Positions 17,312 to 25,547 of a stretch of 64,000 nt of DNA are shown one piece after another. The stretch's first letter is position 1; each line of letters opens with the position of its first letter. The DNA comes from Oceanibium sediminis (GTDB taxonomy: Bacteria; Pseudomonadota; Alphaproteobacteria; Rhodobacterales; Rhodobacteraceae), in the NCBI RefSeq assembly GCF_003265325.1, contig NZ_QGNX01000001.1:186001-250000 (forward strand). The letters are read 5' to 3'. A program made the position numbers and the translations under genes. The notes beneath the pieces are model-generated. The model searched no databases. It was not told the DNA's origin and worked only from the letters and a program-made list of their open reading frames with translations.

Positions 17312-17937
17312 CGTTCGACGCTCTCGTTGCTGATATCGAAACCACCGCCGCGGCCGCAGGGCCGGGGCGGTGGCTGCTTGGCATCGCAGGTGCACCCGCC
17401 TCGGGCAAGAGCACGCTGGCCGAGAACCTGGCCGAGGCGGTGCGCGGCGCGCGGATGCTGCCGATGGACGGGTTCCACCTGGACGACGCGGTGCTCAGGG
17501 CGCATGGCGACCTGCCCCGCAAGGGCGCGCCGCATACCTTCGATCCGGCGGGCTTCTGCGCCCTGCTCAAACGCGCCCGGCACGAGGAACGCGTCTACGC
17601 CCCCGCCTTCGACCGGCGGCTTGAGCTCAGCCGCGCCGCGGCGATCGAGATCACCCCCGAGGATTCGATCCTGATCGTCGAGGGCAACTACCTGCTGCAC
17701 GACCGGGACGGGTGGGAAAACGTCGCACCGCTGCTCGACGCGTGCTGGTTCCTCGACGTCGAGGAAACCGCACTTGAAGCGCGCCTGACGGACCGTTGGA
17801 CCGGGCTTGGCCTGCCGGACGCCGAAGTACGGCGCAAGGTCCACGAAAACGACCTGCTGAACGCGCGGATCGTGGCCGAGGGCAAGGCCCGTGCGGACCG
17901 GGTCCTGGGGCTTTCCGACCTCGGCGTGGTGGGTTGA
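17308..17937 (+). CDS. P-loop kinase of the uridine kinase/phosphoribulokinase family
   Basis: A 209-residue P-loop NTPase with Walker A GAPASGKST (28-36), MDGFHLDD as the substrate-side motif and VEGNYLLHD as Walker B-like strand. This pattern matches the YggC / FRK1-like nucleoside or fructose kinase group. The start overlaps the ilvE stop (ATGA). Its own stop codon lies inside the FNR box that drives the next gene. The small-molecule substrate cannot be decided from sequence. Confidence 0.78.
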   Translation: MTFDALVADIETTAAAAGPGRWLLGIAGAPASGKSTLAENLAEAVRGARMLPMDGFHLDDAVLRAHGDLPRKGAPHTFDPAGFCALLKRARHEERVYAPAFDRRLELSRAAAIEITPEDSILIVEGNYLLHDRDGWENVAPLLDACWFLDVEETALEARLTDRWTGLGLPDAEVRRKVHENDLLNARIVAEGKARADRVLGLSDLGVVG

Positions 17938-17975
17938 TTCAGATCAACGTTTCGGATTCTGCGCCTCGCTAGGTT
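17934..17975 (+). promoter_or_regulatory. Class II FNR/FnrL site with -10 box
   Basis: TTGAT-TCAG-ATCAA (17934-17947) is a perfect FNR consensus. A TAGGTT -10-like element lies at 17970-17975, so the box is centred near -41.5 of a start around 17982, the class II activator position. It overlaps the stop codon of the kinase gene. Confidence 0.7.
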
Positions 17976-18006
17976 CTGGGTCATCAGAACCACAGGAACA
18001 CCCCAG

Positions 18007-18240
18007 ATGTCGCACGTACCCCACGAACTTTCCGAAGACTTCCCCCAGGCCGCCGACAAGATCGCGTCCCTGAAAACGAAAGACGCGCATTTCGCCAACC
18101 TCTGCGACCGCTATCACGAGCTGAATCGCGCCATTCATCGCGCCGAGACCAACATCGAGCCGACCGATGACACCCACATGACCGAGATGCGGCGCGAGCG
18201 CATGACGCTGAAGGACACCATCGCGCGCTACCTCGCCTGA
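18007..18240 (+). CDS. DUF465 family small protein
   Basis: A 77-residue charged helical protein of the DUF465 (YdcH-like) family, with the pattern FANLCDRYHELNRAIHRAE then MRRERMTLKDTIARYL, expected to form a helical hairpin or coiled coil. The molecular role of the family is unknown. It is preceded by a perfect FNR box at the class II position, which predicts induction at low oxygen. It is followed by a nucleoside hydrolase gene on the same strand. Confidence 0.85.
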   Translation: MSHVPHELSEDFPQAADKIASLKTKDAHFANLCDRYHELNRAIHRAETNIEPTDDTHMTEMRRERMTLKDTIARYLA

Positions 18241-18318
18241 GGCGGCGCCACCTCAATCGGTCTTGCCGCCGCGCCGCGTATGGCTATGGTCTTTCCCCTG
18301 AACGCAGGGAGAAATGCC

Positions 18319-19263
18319 ATGGCCGCGCGGCGCAAGATCATCATCGACACCGATCCCGGGCAGGATGACGCGGTTGCCATCCTGCTCGCCCTCGCCTCGC
18401 CCGAACTGGAGGTGCTGGGCATCACCGCCGTGGCCGGCAACGTGCCGCTGGCGCTGACCGAAAAGAACGCCCGCAAGATCTGCGAACTGGCCGGACGCCC
18501 GGATATCCCGGTGTACGCCGGCGCCGCACAGCCGCTGGTGCGCAAGCTGGTCACGGCCGAATACGTGCACGGCAAGACCGGGCTGGACGGGCCGGACCTG
18601 CCAGAGCCCACGATGCCCTTGCAGCCCGGACATGCGGTCGATTTCATCATCGAAACCCTCGACGCGGCGGCGGAGGACGAGATCACGCTCTGCGCGCTCG
18701 GCCCGCTGACCAACATCGCGCTCGCCCTGAACCGCGCGCCGCACCTTGCCGGGCGCATCCGCGAGATCGTCTCCATGGGCGGCGGGCTGTTCGAGGGCGG
18801 CAACACCACCCCGGCGGCGGAGTTCAATATCTACGTCGATCCCCACGCCGCGCAGGCCGTGTTCCATTGCGGGCGTCCGGTGACGCTGCACCCGCTGGAC
18901 CTGACGCACCAGTGCCTGACAACGCGCGAACGGGTGGACGCATTTCGCGCCATGGGAACCCGCGTCGGCACCGCCACCGCTGAGCTGCTCGACTTCTTCG
19001 AGCGTTTCGACGAGCAGAAATACGGCACCGAGGGCGGGCCGCTGCACGATCCCAACGTCATCGCATGGCTGCTCGCCCCCGAGCTTTACAGCGGGCGCCA
19101 GATCAACGTGGAGGTCGAAACCGGCTCAGAGCTGACCATGGGCATGACCGTCGCCGACTGGTGGCGGGTCACGGACCGGCCGCGCAACGTGCATTACATG
19201 CGCTACGTGGACGAGGCGGGGTTCTACGCACTGCTGACAGAACGGCTCGCCCGGCTGGATTGA
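18319..19263 (+). CDS. Inosine-uridine preferring nucleoside hydrolase
   Basis: A 314-residue N-ribohydrolase that splits nucleosides into base and ribose. The calcium-binding IIIDTDPGQDDA cluster (residues 7-18), the MGGGLFEGGNTTPAAEFNIY segment and the late aspartate in LHDPNVIAW define the family. I choose ATG 18319, preceded by GCAGGGAG; an upstream in-frame ATG at 18280 has no ribosome-binding site. Substrate preference within the family cannot be told. It lies between DUF465 and rsfS on the same strand. Confidence 0.92.
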   Translation: MAARRKIIIDTDPGQDDAVAILLALASPELEVLGITAVAGNVPLALTEKNARKICELAGRPDIPVYAGAAQPLVRKLVTAEYVHGKTGLDGPDLPEPTMPLQPGHAVDFIIETLDAAAEDEITLCALGPLTNIALALNRAPHLAGRIREIVSMGGGLFEGGNTTPAAEFNIYVDPHAAQAVFHCGRPVTLHPLDLTHQCLTTRERVDAFRAMGTRVGTATAELLDFFERFDEQKYGTEGGPLHDPNVIAWLLAPELYSGRQINVEVETGSELTMGMTVADWWRVTDRPRNVHYMRYVDEAGFYALLTERLARLD

Positions 19264-19342
19264 CGCGGGACGCCTCGCCCCCCCTGCCAGCGGCATGATG
19301 CCGCCGTGCCACGGCCCCACACCCATTCCTTCCCTTCTAGGG

Positions 19343-19371
19343 TTGAGCGCGCGGCCCCCAGCCCTTACATT
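19343..19371 (+). promoter_or_regulatory. Candidate rsfS promoter
   Basis: TTGAGC (19343-19348) and TACATT (19366-19371) are 17 nt apart, each matching four of six consensus positions. The predicted start near 19378 excludes the upstream in-frame ATG at 19306. Confidence 0.4.
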
Positions 19372-19422
19372 GGAAATATCCCGGCGCCGGGGATTTGCGG
19401 CGCATCATTAGGAGGGAAAGCC

Positions 19423-19854
19423 CTGAGCGACCATGCGCCTGTGGCCGAAAGCGCCGCATCATCGCGTGACCAGAAGGCCCCGGCAGCACCGGGCACGCAA
19501 AACACTGACCTTCTGACCCTGATTCTCAAATCGCTGGATGACGACAAGGCCGAGGACGTGCTGACCATCGACCTGCGCGGCAAGACCGAGATGGCCGATT
19601 TCATGGTCGTCGCGACCGGTCGTTCCACACGTCAGGTCAGCGCCATCGCCGAAAAGCTGTCCGATCGCATCAAGCAGGCGACCGGCAGATCCGCGAAGAT
19701 GGAAGGCCTCGAAACCGGGGACTGGGTGCTGATCGACTGCGGCGACGCGGTGGTCCACATCTTCCGTCCCGAGGTTCGCGACTTCTACCAGCTTGAAAAG
19801 ATGTGGCTTTCGCCTGAGGATCAACTCAAGCGGACCCCGCCCGCAGACGCCTGA
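19423..19854 (+). CDS. rsfS: Ribosomal silencing factor RsfS, probable CTG start
   Basis: RsfS (Iojap family) binds ribosomal protein L14 and blocks subunit joining under starvation. The family core is LILKSLDDDKAEDVLTIDLRGKTEMADFMVVATGRSTRQVSAIAEKL followed by GLETGDWVLIDCGDAVVHIFRPEVRDFYQLEKMW, given here only to locate it (about residues 28-130). No ATG lies near the strong AGGAGG at 19410-19415; the codon seven bases downstream is CTG (19423), which I take as the start. GTG 19441 is too far from AGGAGG. The rlmH gene follows after 6 nt. Confidence 0.85.
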   Translation: MSDHAPVAESAASSRDQKAPAAPGTQNTDLLTLILKSLDDDKAEDVLTIDLRGKTEMADFMVVATGRSTRQVSAIAEKLSDRIKQATGRSAKMEGLETGDWVLIDCGDAVVHIFRPEVRDFYQLEKMWLSPEDQLKRTPPADA

Positions 19855-19860
19855 TCCGGC

Positions 19861-20334
19861 GTGCTGCGTGTCACTCTCGCCGCGGTCGGGCGGCTGCGGG
19901 CCGGCCCCGAGCGGGCGCTGGTCGATGACTACACGACACGTTTCGCGCGCACCGGGCGCGCCATCGGCCTCGGCCCGCTGAGCGAGCGCGAGGTGGAGGC
20001 AAAGGGAAACTCCGACCCGGCCAGCGAAGCCCCCCTGCTGCTGGGCGCCTGCCCCGAAGGCGCGGTCAGGGTGGTGCTGGACGAACGCGGCAAACTGCTG
20101 ACGTCCCCGAAATTCGCGGACCGTCTGGCCGGGTGGCGCGACCAGGGGCGCGGCGACGTCTGCTTCGTGATCGGCGGCGCGGCGGGCCTGGCCCCCGAAG
20201 TGCGCGACAGCGCCGACTACGCCCTGTCCTTCGGCCAGATGGTCTGGCCGCACATGCTGGTGCGGGTCATGCTGGCGGAACAGCTTTATCGCGCCGCCTC
20301 TATCCTGTCGGGCGGCCCCTATCACAAGTCGTGA
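19861..20334 (+). CDS. rlmH: 23S rRNA pseudouridine-1915 N3-methyltransferase RlmH
   Basis: A 157-residue SPOUT-class methyltransferase that modifies pseudouridine 1915 of 23S rRNA on the assembled 70S ribosome. DERGKLLTSPKFADRL, FVIGGAAGLAPEVR and the C-terminal LAEQLYRAASILSGGPYHK are diagnostic. It starts with GTG six bases after rsfS and lacks a clear ribosome-binding site, so it is probably translated by coupling to rsfS. The pairing rsfS-rlmH is conserved in many bacteria. Confidence 0.93.
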   Translation: MLRVTLAAVGRLRAGPERALVDDYTTRFARTGRAIGLGPLSEREVEAKGNSDPASEAPLLLGACPEGAVRVVLDERGKLLTSPKFADRLAGWRDQGRGDVCFVIGGAAGLAPEVRDSADYALSFGQMVWPHMLVRVMLAEQLYRAASILSGGPYHKS

Positions 20335-20443
20335 GGGCCGCGCGCCAATTGAGCGACGACACCAGAATCTGATTCAGGTCCCGCGGATTTCCCCTTAGGG
20401 TGCCGCACATCCAAGACCGCCACAAAGAAATGGGAGATCGCCC

Positions 20444-21964
20444 GTGCCCGGCCCTGTCGTACTCTGCATCCTCGATGGCTGGGGTCTGCGCCCCGAGACC
20501 GAAGCCAACGCCGTCGCCCTTGCCAACACCCCGGCCTTTGACCGGCTGATGGCGAACTACCCGCACGCCACGCTGACCGCCCACGGCACCGCCGTCGGCC
20601 TGCCCGAGGGGCAGATGGGCAATTCCGAGGTCGGCCACACCAACATCGGCGCCGGGCGCACCGTCTTCATGGACCTGCCAAGGATCGACCGCGCGATCGA
20701 GGATGGCAGCTTTGCCGGGAACGAGGCGCTGAACCGCTTTGCCGAGCGTCTGAAGGCCTCTGGCGGCACTGCGCATCTTGCAGGTCTGGCCAGCCCCGGC
20801 GGGGTGCATTCCCACCAGCGCCATATCGCCAAGGCGGCCGAGGTTCTTTCGGCAAAGGGCGTCCCGGTGGTCGTGCATGCCTTCCTCGATGGTCGGGACG
20901 TGGCGCCGAAATCCGCGCGCGAGCAGATCGCCGCGCTGGAAGCCGCGCTGCCGGACGGCGTGCGGATCGTCAGCGTCTCGGGCCGGTTCTTCGCGATGGA
21001 CCGCGACAACCGCTGGGAACGGGTGGAACAGGCCTTCCGCGCCGTGGCACATGCCGACGCCCCGCGCGGCGACAGCCCGGACGCGGTGATCGCCAACGCT
21101 TACGCCGCGGGCGAGACCGACGAATTCGTCACCCCCCATGTCATCGGCGATTATGCCGGGATGCGGGATGGCGACGGGCTGTTGTTCCTGAATTTCCGCG
21201 CCGATCGCGCGCGGGAAATCCTCTCGGCGCTCGCCGATCCGGATTTCGACGCCTTTGACACCGGAACCCGCCCCGATTTCGCCGCCGTGCTGGGGCTGGT
21301 GGAATACTCGGACACCCATAATCGCTTCATGGAGGTGATGTTCCCCTCCATCGACATCGTGAACACCCTCGGGGCCTGGGTCGCGAAACACGGCCTGAAG
21401 CAGTTCCGCATCGCTGAGACGGAGAAGTACCCCCATGTGACCTTCTTCCTGAACGGCGGCGTCGAGGTGCCCGAAACCGGCGAAGAACGCTACATGGCCC
21501 CCAGCCCGAAGGTGAAGACCTACGACATGCAGCCCGAGATGTCGGCGGCGGAGGTGACGGAGCATCTTGTGAAGGCGGTCCGCTCGAAAGAATACGCGTT
21601 GATCGTGGTCAACTTCGCCAACCCCGACATGGTGGGCCATACCGGCGACCTTCAGGCCGCCATCACCGCCTGCGAGGCGGTGGATGCGGGCGTTGCCGCC
21701 CTTGTCGCCGCGCTGGACGAGGTGGGCGGATCGATGATCCTGACCGCCGACCACGGCAACTGCGAAACCATGGTCGACCCGGTGACCGGCGGGCCCCATA
21801 CCGCGCACACGCTGAACCCCGTGCCCGTCGTGCTTTACGGCGGCCCCGAAGGCGTCCACCTGCGCGACGGCGGCACGCTTGGCGACCTGGCCCCGAGCCT
21901 GCTGGAGCTGATGGGCCTGGAGCAGCCCGAAGAGATGACCGGAAAGACCCTGTTGCAAAGATGA
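20444..21964 (+). CDS. gpmI: 2,3-bisphosphoglycerate-independent phosphoglycerate mutase
   Basis: A 506-residue metal-dependent mutase of the alkaline phosphatase superfamily, interconverting 3- and 2-phosphoglycerate in glycolysis. The catalytic serine is S61 in QMGNSEVGHTNIGAGR; metal ligands are in ILDGWG (10-13), DGRDVAP, ADHGN and the final PHTAHT motif. It starts with GTG after GGGAGA. The stop overlaps the next start by ATGA, so it is coupled to the EnvC-like gene. Confidence 0.95.
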   Translation: MPGPVVLCILDGWGLRPETEANAVALANTPAFDRLMANYPHATLTAHGTAVGLPEGQMGNSEVGHTNIGAGRTVFMDLPRIDRAIEDGSFAGNEALNRFAERLKASGGTAHLAGLASPGGVHSHQRHIAKAAEVLSAKGVPVVVHAFLDGRDVAPKSAREQIAALEAALPDGVRIVSVSGRFFAMDRDNRWERVEQAFRAVAHADAPRGDSPDAVIANAYAAGETDEFVTPHVIGDYAGMRDGDGLLFLNFRADRAREILSALADPDFDAFDTGTRPDFAAVLGLVEYSDTHNRFMEVMFPSIDIVNTLGAWVAKHGLKQFRIAETEKYPHVTFFLNGGVEVPETGEERYMAPSPKVKTYDMQPEMSAAEVTEHLVKAVRSKEYALIVVNFANPDMVGHTGDLQAAITACEAVDAGVAALVAALDEVGGSMILTADHGNCETMVDPVTGGPHTAHTLNPVPVVLYGGPEGVHLRDGGTLGDLAPSLLELMGLEQPEEMTGKTLLQR

Positions 21965-23034
21965 TCCGCGCGCTGGCCCTTCTGCTGGTCATGGGGGTTG
22001 CGGCCCCCGCGGGCGCGCAGTCCATGGACGACACGCTGGCCGCGCTGGAACGCGCGGACAGCGCGCTTCAGGCTGCCACCGACAGCCGCAGCCAGCGCGG
22101 CGCGCTCGGCCAGGCGATCCGCGCCTATGAGCGGGCGATGCGCCAGCTCGGCCTAGACATCGCCGAGGTCGCCTCGGAAACCCGCAAGCGCACCCGCGCG
22201 CTGGCGCAGGACAAGGCCGAGGTGCGCGCGCTGATGGGCGGTCTGCTGCGCATGGGCCAGGTCGCCACACCGCTGGCGGTGGCAGAGGCGGACAACCCCG
22301 CCGACGCCCTGCGCGCGATGCTGCTGCTGGAACGCGCGACCGCCGCCGCGAACAGCCGCGCCCGCACCCTGGTCGAGGAACAGGCCGCGCTGGAAGAGTT
22401 GCAGGCAAGTCAGGCTGCCCTTCTGTCCGACATGCGCACCGCCCGCGCCCGCATGGCGCAGATGCGCGACACGCTGATCGCGAACGCCGAGGCCGACCGC
22501 AACCGCATCGACGGCGCCCCCGATATCGGCGAGGACGCCGCGAACCTGGCCACGCTGGCCATCGCGCTGGACAGCACCCTGCCGGGCGACACGACGAAGG
22601 CTCCGCTCGCGGCGACGCTGCTCAGCCCGGTGGAAGGCACGCTTGCGCGTGGCTTCAGCGAAACCGATCCCGCCGGGCTCAGCAGGCCCGGGGTCGCGCT
22701 TTCCGCCGCGCCGGGCGCCATCGTGACCGCGCCGGGCGAAGCCTCGGTCCGTTTCGTGGGGCAGCTGGACGGCTACGGGCGCGTCGTCATCCTTGAGCCG
22801 CAGCAGGATGTGCTGCTGGTTCTGGCCGGACTCGGCACCATCACGGCCCGCGCCGGAGAGACGGTTCCACGGGGCGGAGCGCTGGGATTCATGCCCCAAT
22901 CGCCGGATCACGAAGAATTTTCGCAAGAACCGGACACCAAGGGTGGTCTTGCTTTAGTGAAAACGCTCTATATGGAACTAAGACATGACCAGCAGCCAAT
23001 CGATCCGGCCCCCTGGTTCGAGGATTTGAGGTAA
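21961..23034 (+). CDS. EnvC-like murein hydrolase activator (degenerate LytM)
   Basis: A 357-residue periplasmic protein: signal peptide ending AGAQ (about 1-20), a long coiled coil (about 25-180) and a C-terminal LytM (M23-like) domain. The zinc ligands of active M23 peptidases are missing: the HxxxD site is replaced in SRPGVALSA and the HxH region in the stretch around LAGLG. This matches EnvC, which activates AmiA/AmiB-type amidases rather than cutting peptidoglycan itself, as does the ending ELRHDQQPIDPAPW. It is followed by ctpA after 13 nt; ftsEX, the usual partner of EnvC, is at 52-53.6 kb. Confidence 0.83.
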   Translation: MIRALALLLVMGVAAPAGAQSMDDTLAALERADSALQAATDSRSQRGALGQAIRAYERAMRQLGLDIAEVASETRKRTRALAQDKAEVRALMGGLLRMGQVATPLAVAEADNPADALRAMLLLERATAAANSRARTLVEEQAALEELQASQAALLSDMRTARARMAQMRDTLIANAEADRNRIDGAPDIGEDAANLATLAIALDSTLPGDTTKAPLAATLLSPVEGTLARGFSETDPAGLSRPGVALSAAPGAIVTAPGEASVRFVGQLDGYGRVVILEPQQDVLLVLAGLGTITARAGETVPRGGALGFMPQSPDHEEFSQEPDTKGGLALVKTLYMELRHDQQPIDPAPWFEDLR

Positions 23035-23047
23035 GGACAGAAAACCC

Positions 23048-24388
23048 ATGAAGAAGTTCATGATTGCCGCCGTCACGGGAGCCGCCGCAGGCTTCGTACT
23101 GACCGCGCAGTTCGCCGCCCCGATTGTTGCCCAGGAAGTCGAGCGCGATCGGCTGACCTATGAACAACTCGATCTGTTCGGTGACATCTTCGAGCGGATC
23201 CGCTCCACCTATGTCGAGGACGTGGACGAGAAGGAGCTGATCGAAAGCGCCATCAACGGCATGCTCAGCTCGCTCGATCCGCATTCCTCCTACCTGGCGC
23301 CCGACGATTTCAGCGACATGCGCGAGCAGACGCGGGGCGAGTTCGGCGGCCTCGGGATCGAGGTGACCCAGGAAGACGGCTTCATCAAGGTCGTGACCCC
23401 GATCGACGACACCCCCGCCGCACGCGCCGGGGTGGAGCCGGGCGACTTCATCACCCATGTGGACGACGAGCCGATCCTCGGGCTGACGCTGTCCGAGGCG
23501 GTGGACCTGATGCGCGGGCCGGTCGGCTCCGACCTGACCATCACCATCGTCCGCGAGGGCGAGGAAGAGCCCTTCGATCTGACCATCACCCGCGACATCA
23601 TCACCGTCCGCGCCGTGCGCGCCCGGACCGAGGCGAACGTCGTCGTGCTGCGCGTCAGCTCTTTTACCGAGCAGACCTATCCCAACCTCGAATCCGGCCT
23701 GGCCGAGCAGGTCGAGGAACTGGGCGGCATGGACAACGTGGACGGCTTCGTGATCGATCTGCGCAACAATCCCGGCGGCCTGCTGAACCAGGCGGTCGCG
23801 GTGTCCGACGCCTTCCTAGAAGCGGGCGAGATCGTGTCCACCCGTGGCCGCGACCCGCAGGACAGTGACCGTTATAACGCCCAGCCGGGCGACCTGGCCG
23901 AGGGCAAGCCGGTGGTCGTACTGATCAACAACGGCTCCGCCTCGGCGTCCGAAATCGTCGCGGGCGCGTTGCAGGATCACCGCCGCGCCATCGTCGTCGG
24001 CACGCGCAGCTTCGGCAAGGGCTCGGTCCAGACGATCGTGCCGCTTCAGGGCAAGGGGGCGATGCGCCTGACGACGGCGCGCTACTACACGCCCTCCGGG
24101 CGGTCGATCCAGAATCTTGGCGTCGCGCCTGACATCATCGTAGAGCAGAAGCTGGCACCGGAAGAGGCAACCGAGACCGAGGCCGAACAGGAAACCCGCC
24201 GCCGCCGCAGCGAGGCGGACCTGCGCGGTTCCCTCTCAAACGACTCGCTGAGCCCGGATGAGCTGAAAACGCTCGAGGAAGAGGTAGAAGCCGCCGAAGC
24301 CAGCGCGAAGCGCCGGGTGGACGACTACCAGCTTGCCTATGCACTTGACGTGATCAAGGGCCTGTCGGTCCTTGAGGCGAAGGACTGA
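23048..24388 (+). CDS. ctpA: C-terminal processing peptidase CtpA (S41)
   Basis: A 446-residue periplasmic serine protease. An N-terminal signal or anchor segment (about 6-27) precedes a PDZ domain (about 90-170, GGLGIEVTQEDG to GDFITHVDDEP) and the S41 catalytic domain. The serine-lysine dyad is S299 in NNGSASASEI and K324 in RSFGKGSVQT, with the usual 25-residue spacing. A charged tail follows. The adjacent EnvC-like gene suggests a role in trimming or regulating cell-wall hydrolases. It ends at a strong terminator hairpin. Confidence 0.93.
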   Translation: MKKFMIAAVTGAAAGFVLTAQFAAPIVAQEVERDRLTYEQLDLFGDIFERIRSTYVEDVDEKELIESAINGMLSSLDPHSSYLAPDDFSDMREQTRGEFGGLGIEVTQEDGFIKVVTPIDDTPAARAGVEPGDFITHVDDEPILGLTLSEAVDLMRGPVGSDLTITIVREGEEEPFDLTITRDIITVRAVRARTEANVVVLRVSSFTEQTYPNLESGLAEQVEELGGMDNVDGFVIDLRNNPGGLLNQAVAVSDAFLEAGEIVSTRGRDPQDSDRYNAQPGDLAEGKPVVVLINNGSASASEIVAGALQDHRRAIVVGTRSFGKGSVQTIVPLQGKGAMRLTTARYYTPSGRSIQNLGVAPDIIVEQKLAPEEATETEAEQETRRRRSEADLRGSLSNDSLSPDELKTLEEEVEAAEASAKRRVDDYQLAYALDVIKGLSVLEAKD

Positions 24389-24394
24389 TCCTTT

Positions 24395-24427
24395 CCGCCC
24401 CGGTAAACGCCGGGGCGGTCTGCTTTC
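24395..24427 (+). terminator. Terminator hairpin after ctpA
   Basis: CCGCCCCGG (24395-24403) and CCGGGGCGG (24410-24418) form a perfect 9-bp stem with a 6-nt loop, followed by TCTGCTTT. It fills the 42-nt gap between ctpA and rppH. Confidence 0.75.
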
Positions 24428-24430
24428 CCC

Positions 24431-24907
24431 ATGACCATGACATCGGACTTGCCCTATCGCCCCTGCGTTGGCGTTGTGTTGATCAACACCGACGGGCTGA
24501 TCTTCGCCGCTGAACGCAACGACACCCCCGGAGCATGGCAGATGCCCCAGGGCGGGATAGATGACGGTGAATCCGCCGAAGATGCCGCCCTGCGCGAGCT
24601 GGAAGAGGAAACCTCGGTTCCCGCCAACGCCGTGCAATTGGTAGCCCAGACCCCCGACTGGGTGACCTATGACCTGCCGCCAGAGCTGCTGGGCAAGGTC
24701 TGGAACGGCAGGTTTCGCGGCCAGAAACAGCACTGGTTCCTGTTCGCGCTGACCGGGGACGAGGGACTGATCGACCTCGACACCGCCCATCCCGAGTTCA
24801 ACCGCTGGCAGTGGATGAGCGCCGCCGACCTGCTGGAGGCGATCGTGCCTTTCAAGCGGGACGTCTATTCGCAGGTGCTCGGCAGTTTCGCGCCGCACCT
24901 GAAATAG
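24431..24907 (+). CDS. rppH: RNA pyrophosphohydrolase RppH (Nudix)
   Basis: A 158-residue Nudix hydrolase that removes pyrophosphate from mRNA 5' ends and so starts decay. The Nudix box is [20 protein letters not shown] (about 44-63). The [15 protein letters not shown] segment and the following EFNRWQWM are typical of RppH/IalA. The exact start is uncertain between ATG 24431 and ATG 24437. It converges on the sulfotransferase gene with a 13-nt gap. Confidence 0.93.
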   Translation: MTMTSDLPYRPCVGVVLINTDGLIFAAERNDTPGAWQMPQGGIDDGESAEDAALRELEEETSVPANAVQLVAQTPDWVTYDLPPELLGKVWNGRFRGQKQHWFLFALTGDEGLIDLDTAHPEFNRWQWMSAADLLEAIVPFKRDVYSQVLGSFAPHLK

Positions 24908-24920
24908 GCGCGCGCGGGGG

Positions 24921-25547
24921 CTACTTTTCGTAGCCGAAAACCTCGAAATCGCGGGCCCAGCGGGTGCGGATCAACGCGCCCGCCTCACCCTCGCACAGCG
25001 CTTCCCATGGCGGTGCGCCGCTGGCGTTGCGCTGCTCCAAGTCCGGCAGGCCCGGCGCAAGCGCCTGCACCTCGGCCCAGCACTCCGGCTCTTCGATGCG
25101 GTGGATGTGCTCGGGCAGGAACCGTCCCCGGTGGGTCATGCCGATCCATTGCGAGCGGACGTGAACGTCCTCATGCTCGCCCATCTTGATCACCTCGCGC
25201 AGGAAGGGGACGAACTCCATGCCCTTTTCAAACGCGCCCTTGCGCCACAACCCGCTGCGCCCGCGTCCGATGATCTTCTGATTCCACAGCGACACGGCCC
25301 GTGCGTAGGGGTTTCGCGCCACAGCGATGCAGCGATACCCTGAGCGCGCGGCCCTTGCGGGGCTCCAGGTTTCAGCCATGCGGTGGGGGCGCGCCACCTC
25401 GGCGTGGCCCTCGGCCTTCAGAACAGCCGTCTTCACCGAGGAGTTACCGCATTTGCCGTTCAGCATGAACACCACGCGCCCCTCGTGGTAGGGCACGTTG
25501 ATCCACTGGACGAGGTAGGGCCGGCCATGGGCGAAACGGATCGTCAT
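24921..25547 (-). CDS. Sulfotransferase-like protein
   Basis: A 208-residue protein of the sulfotransferase family-2 type. A phosphosulfate-loop-like FMLNGKCGNSSVKTAV lies near the N-terminus and the second PAPS-binding element AVARNPYARAVSLW near residue 80. The loop lacks the usual PK-TG-TS pattern, so a changed donor site is possible. The acceptor is unknown; lipid, glycan and peptide substrates all occur in the family. The start MTIRFAHGRP overlaps the stop of the upstream DUF1285 gene by 4 nt, which shows that they form an operon. Confidence 0.7.
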   Translation of the reverse strand: MTIRFAHGRPYLVQWINVPYHEGRVVFMLNGKCGNSSVKTAVLKAEGHAEVARPHRMAETWSPARAARSGYRCIAVARNPYARAVSLWNQKIIGRGRSGLWRKGAFEKGMEFVPFLREVIKMGEHEDVHVRSQWIGMTHRGRFLPEHIHRIEEPECWAEVQALAPGLPDLEQRNASGAPPWEALCEGEAGALIRTRWARDFEVFGYEK

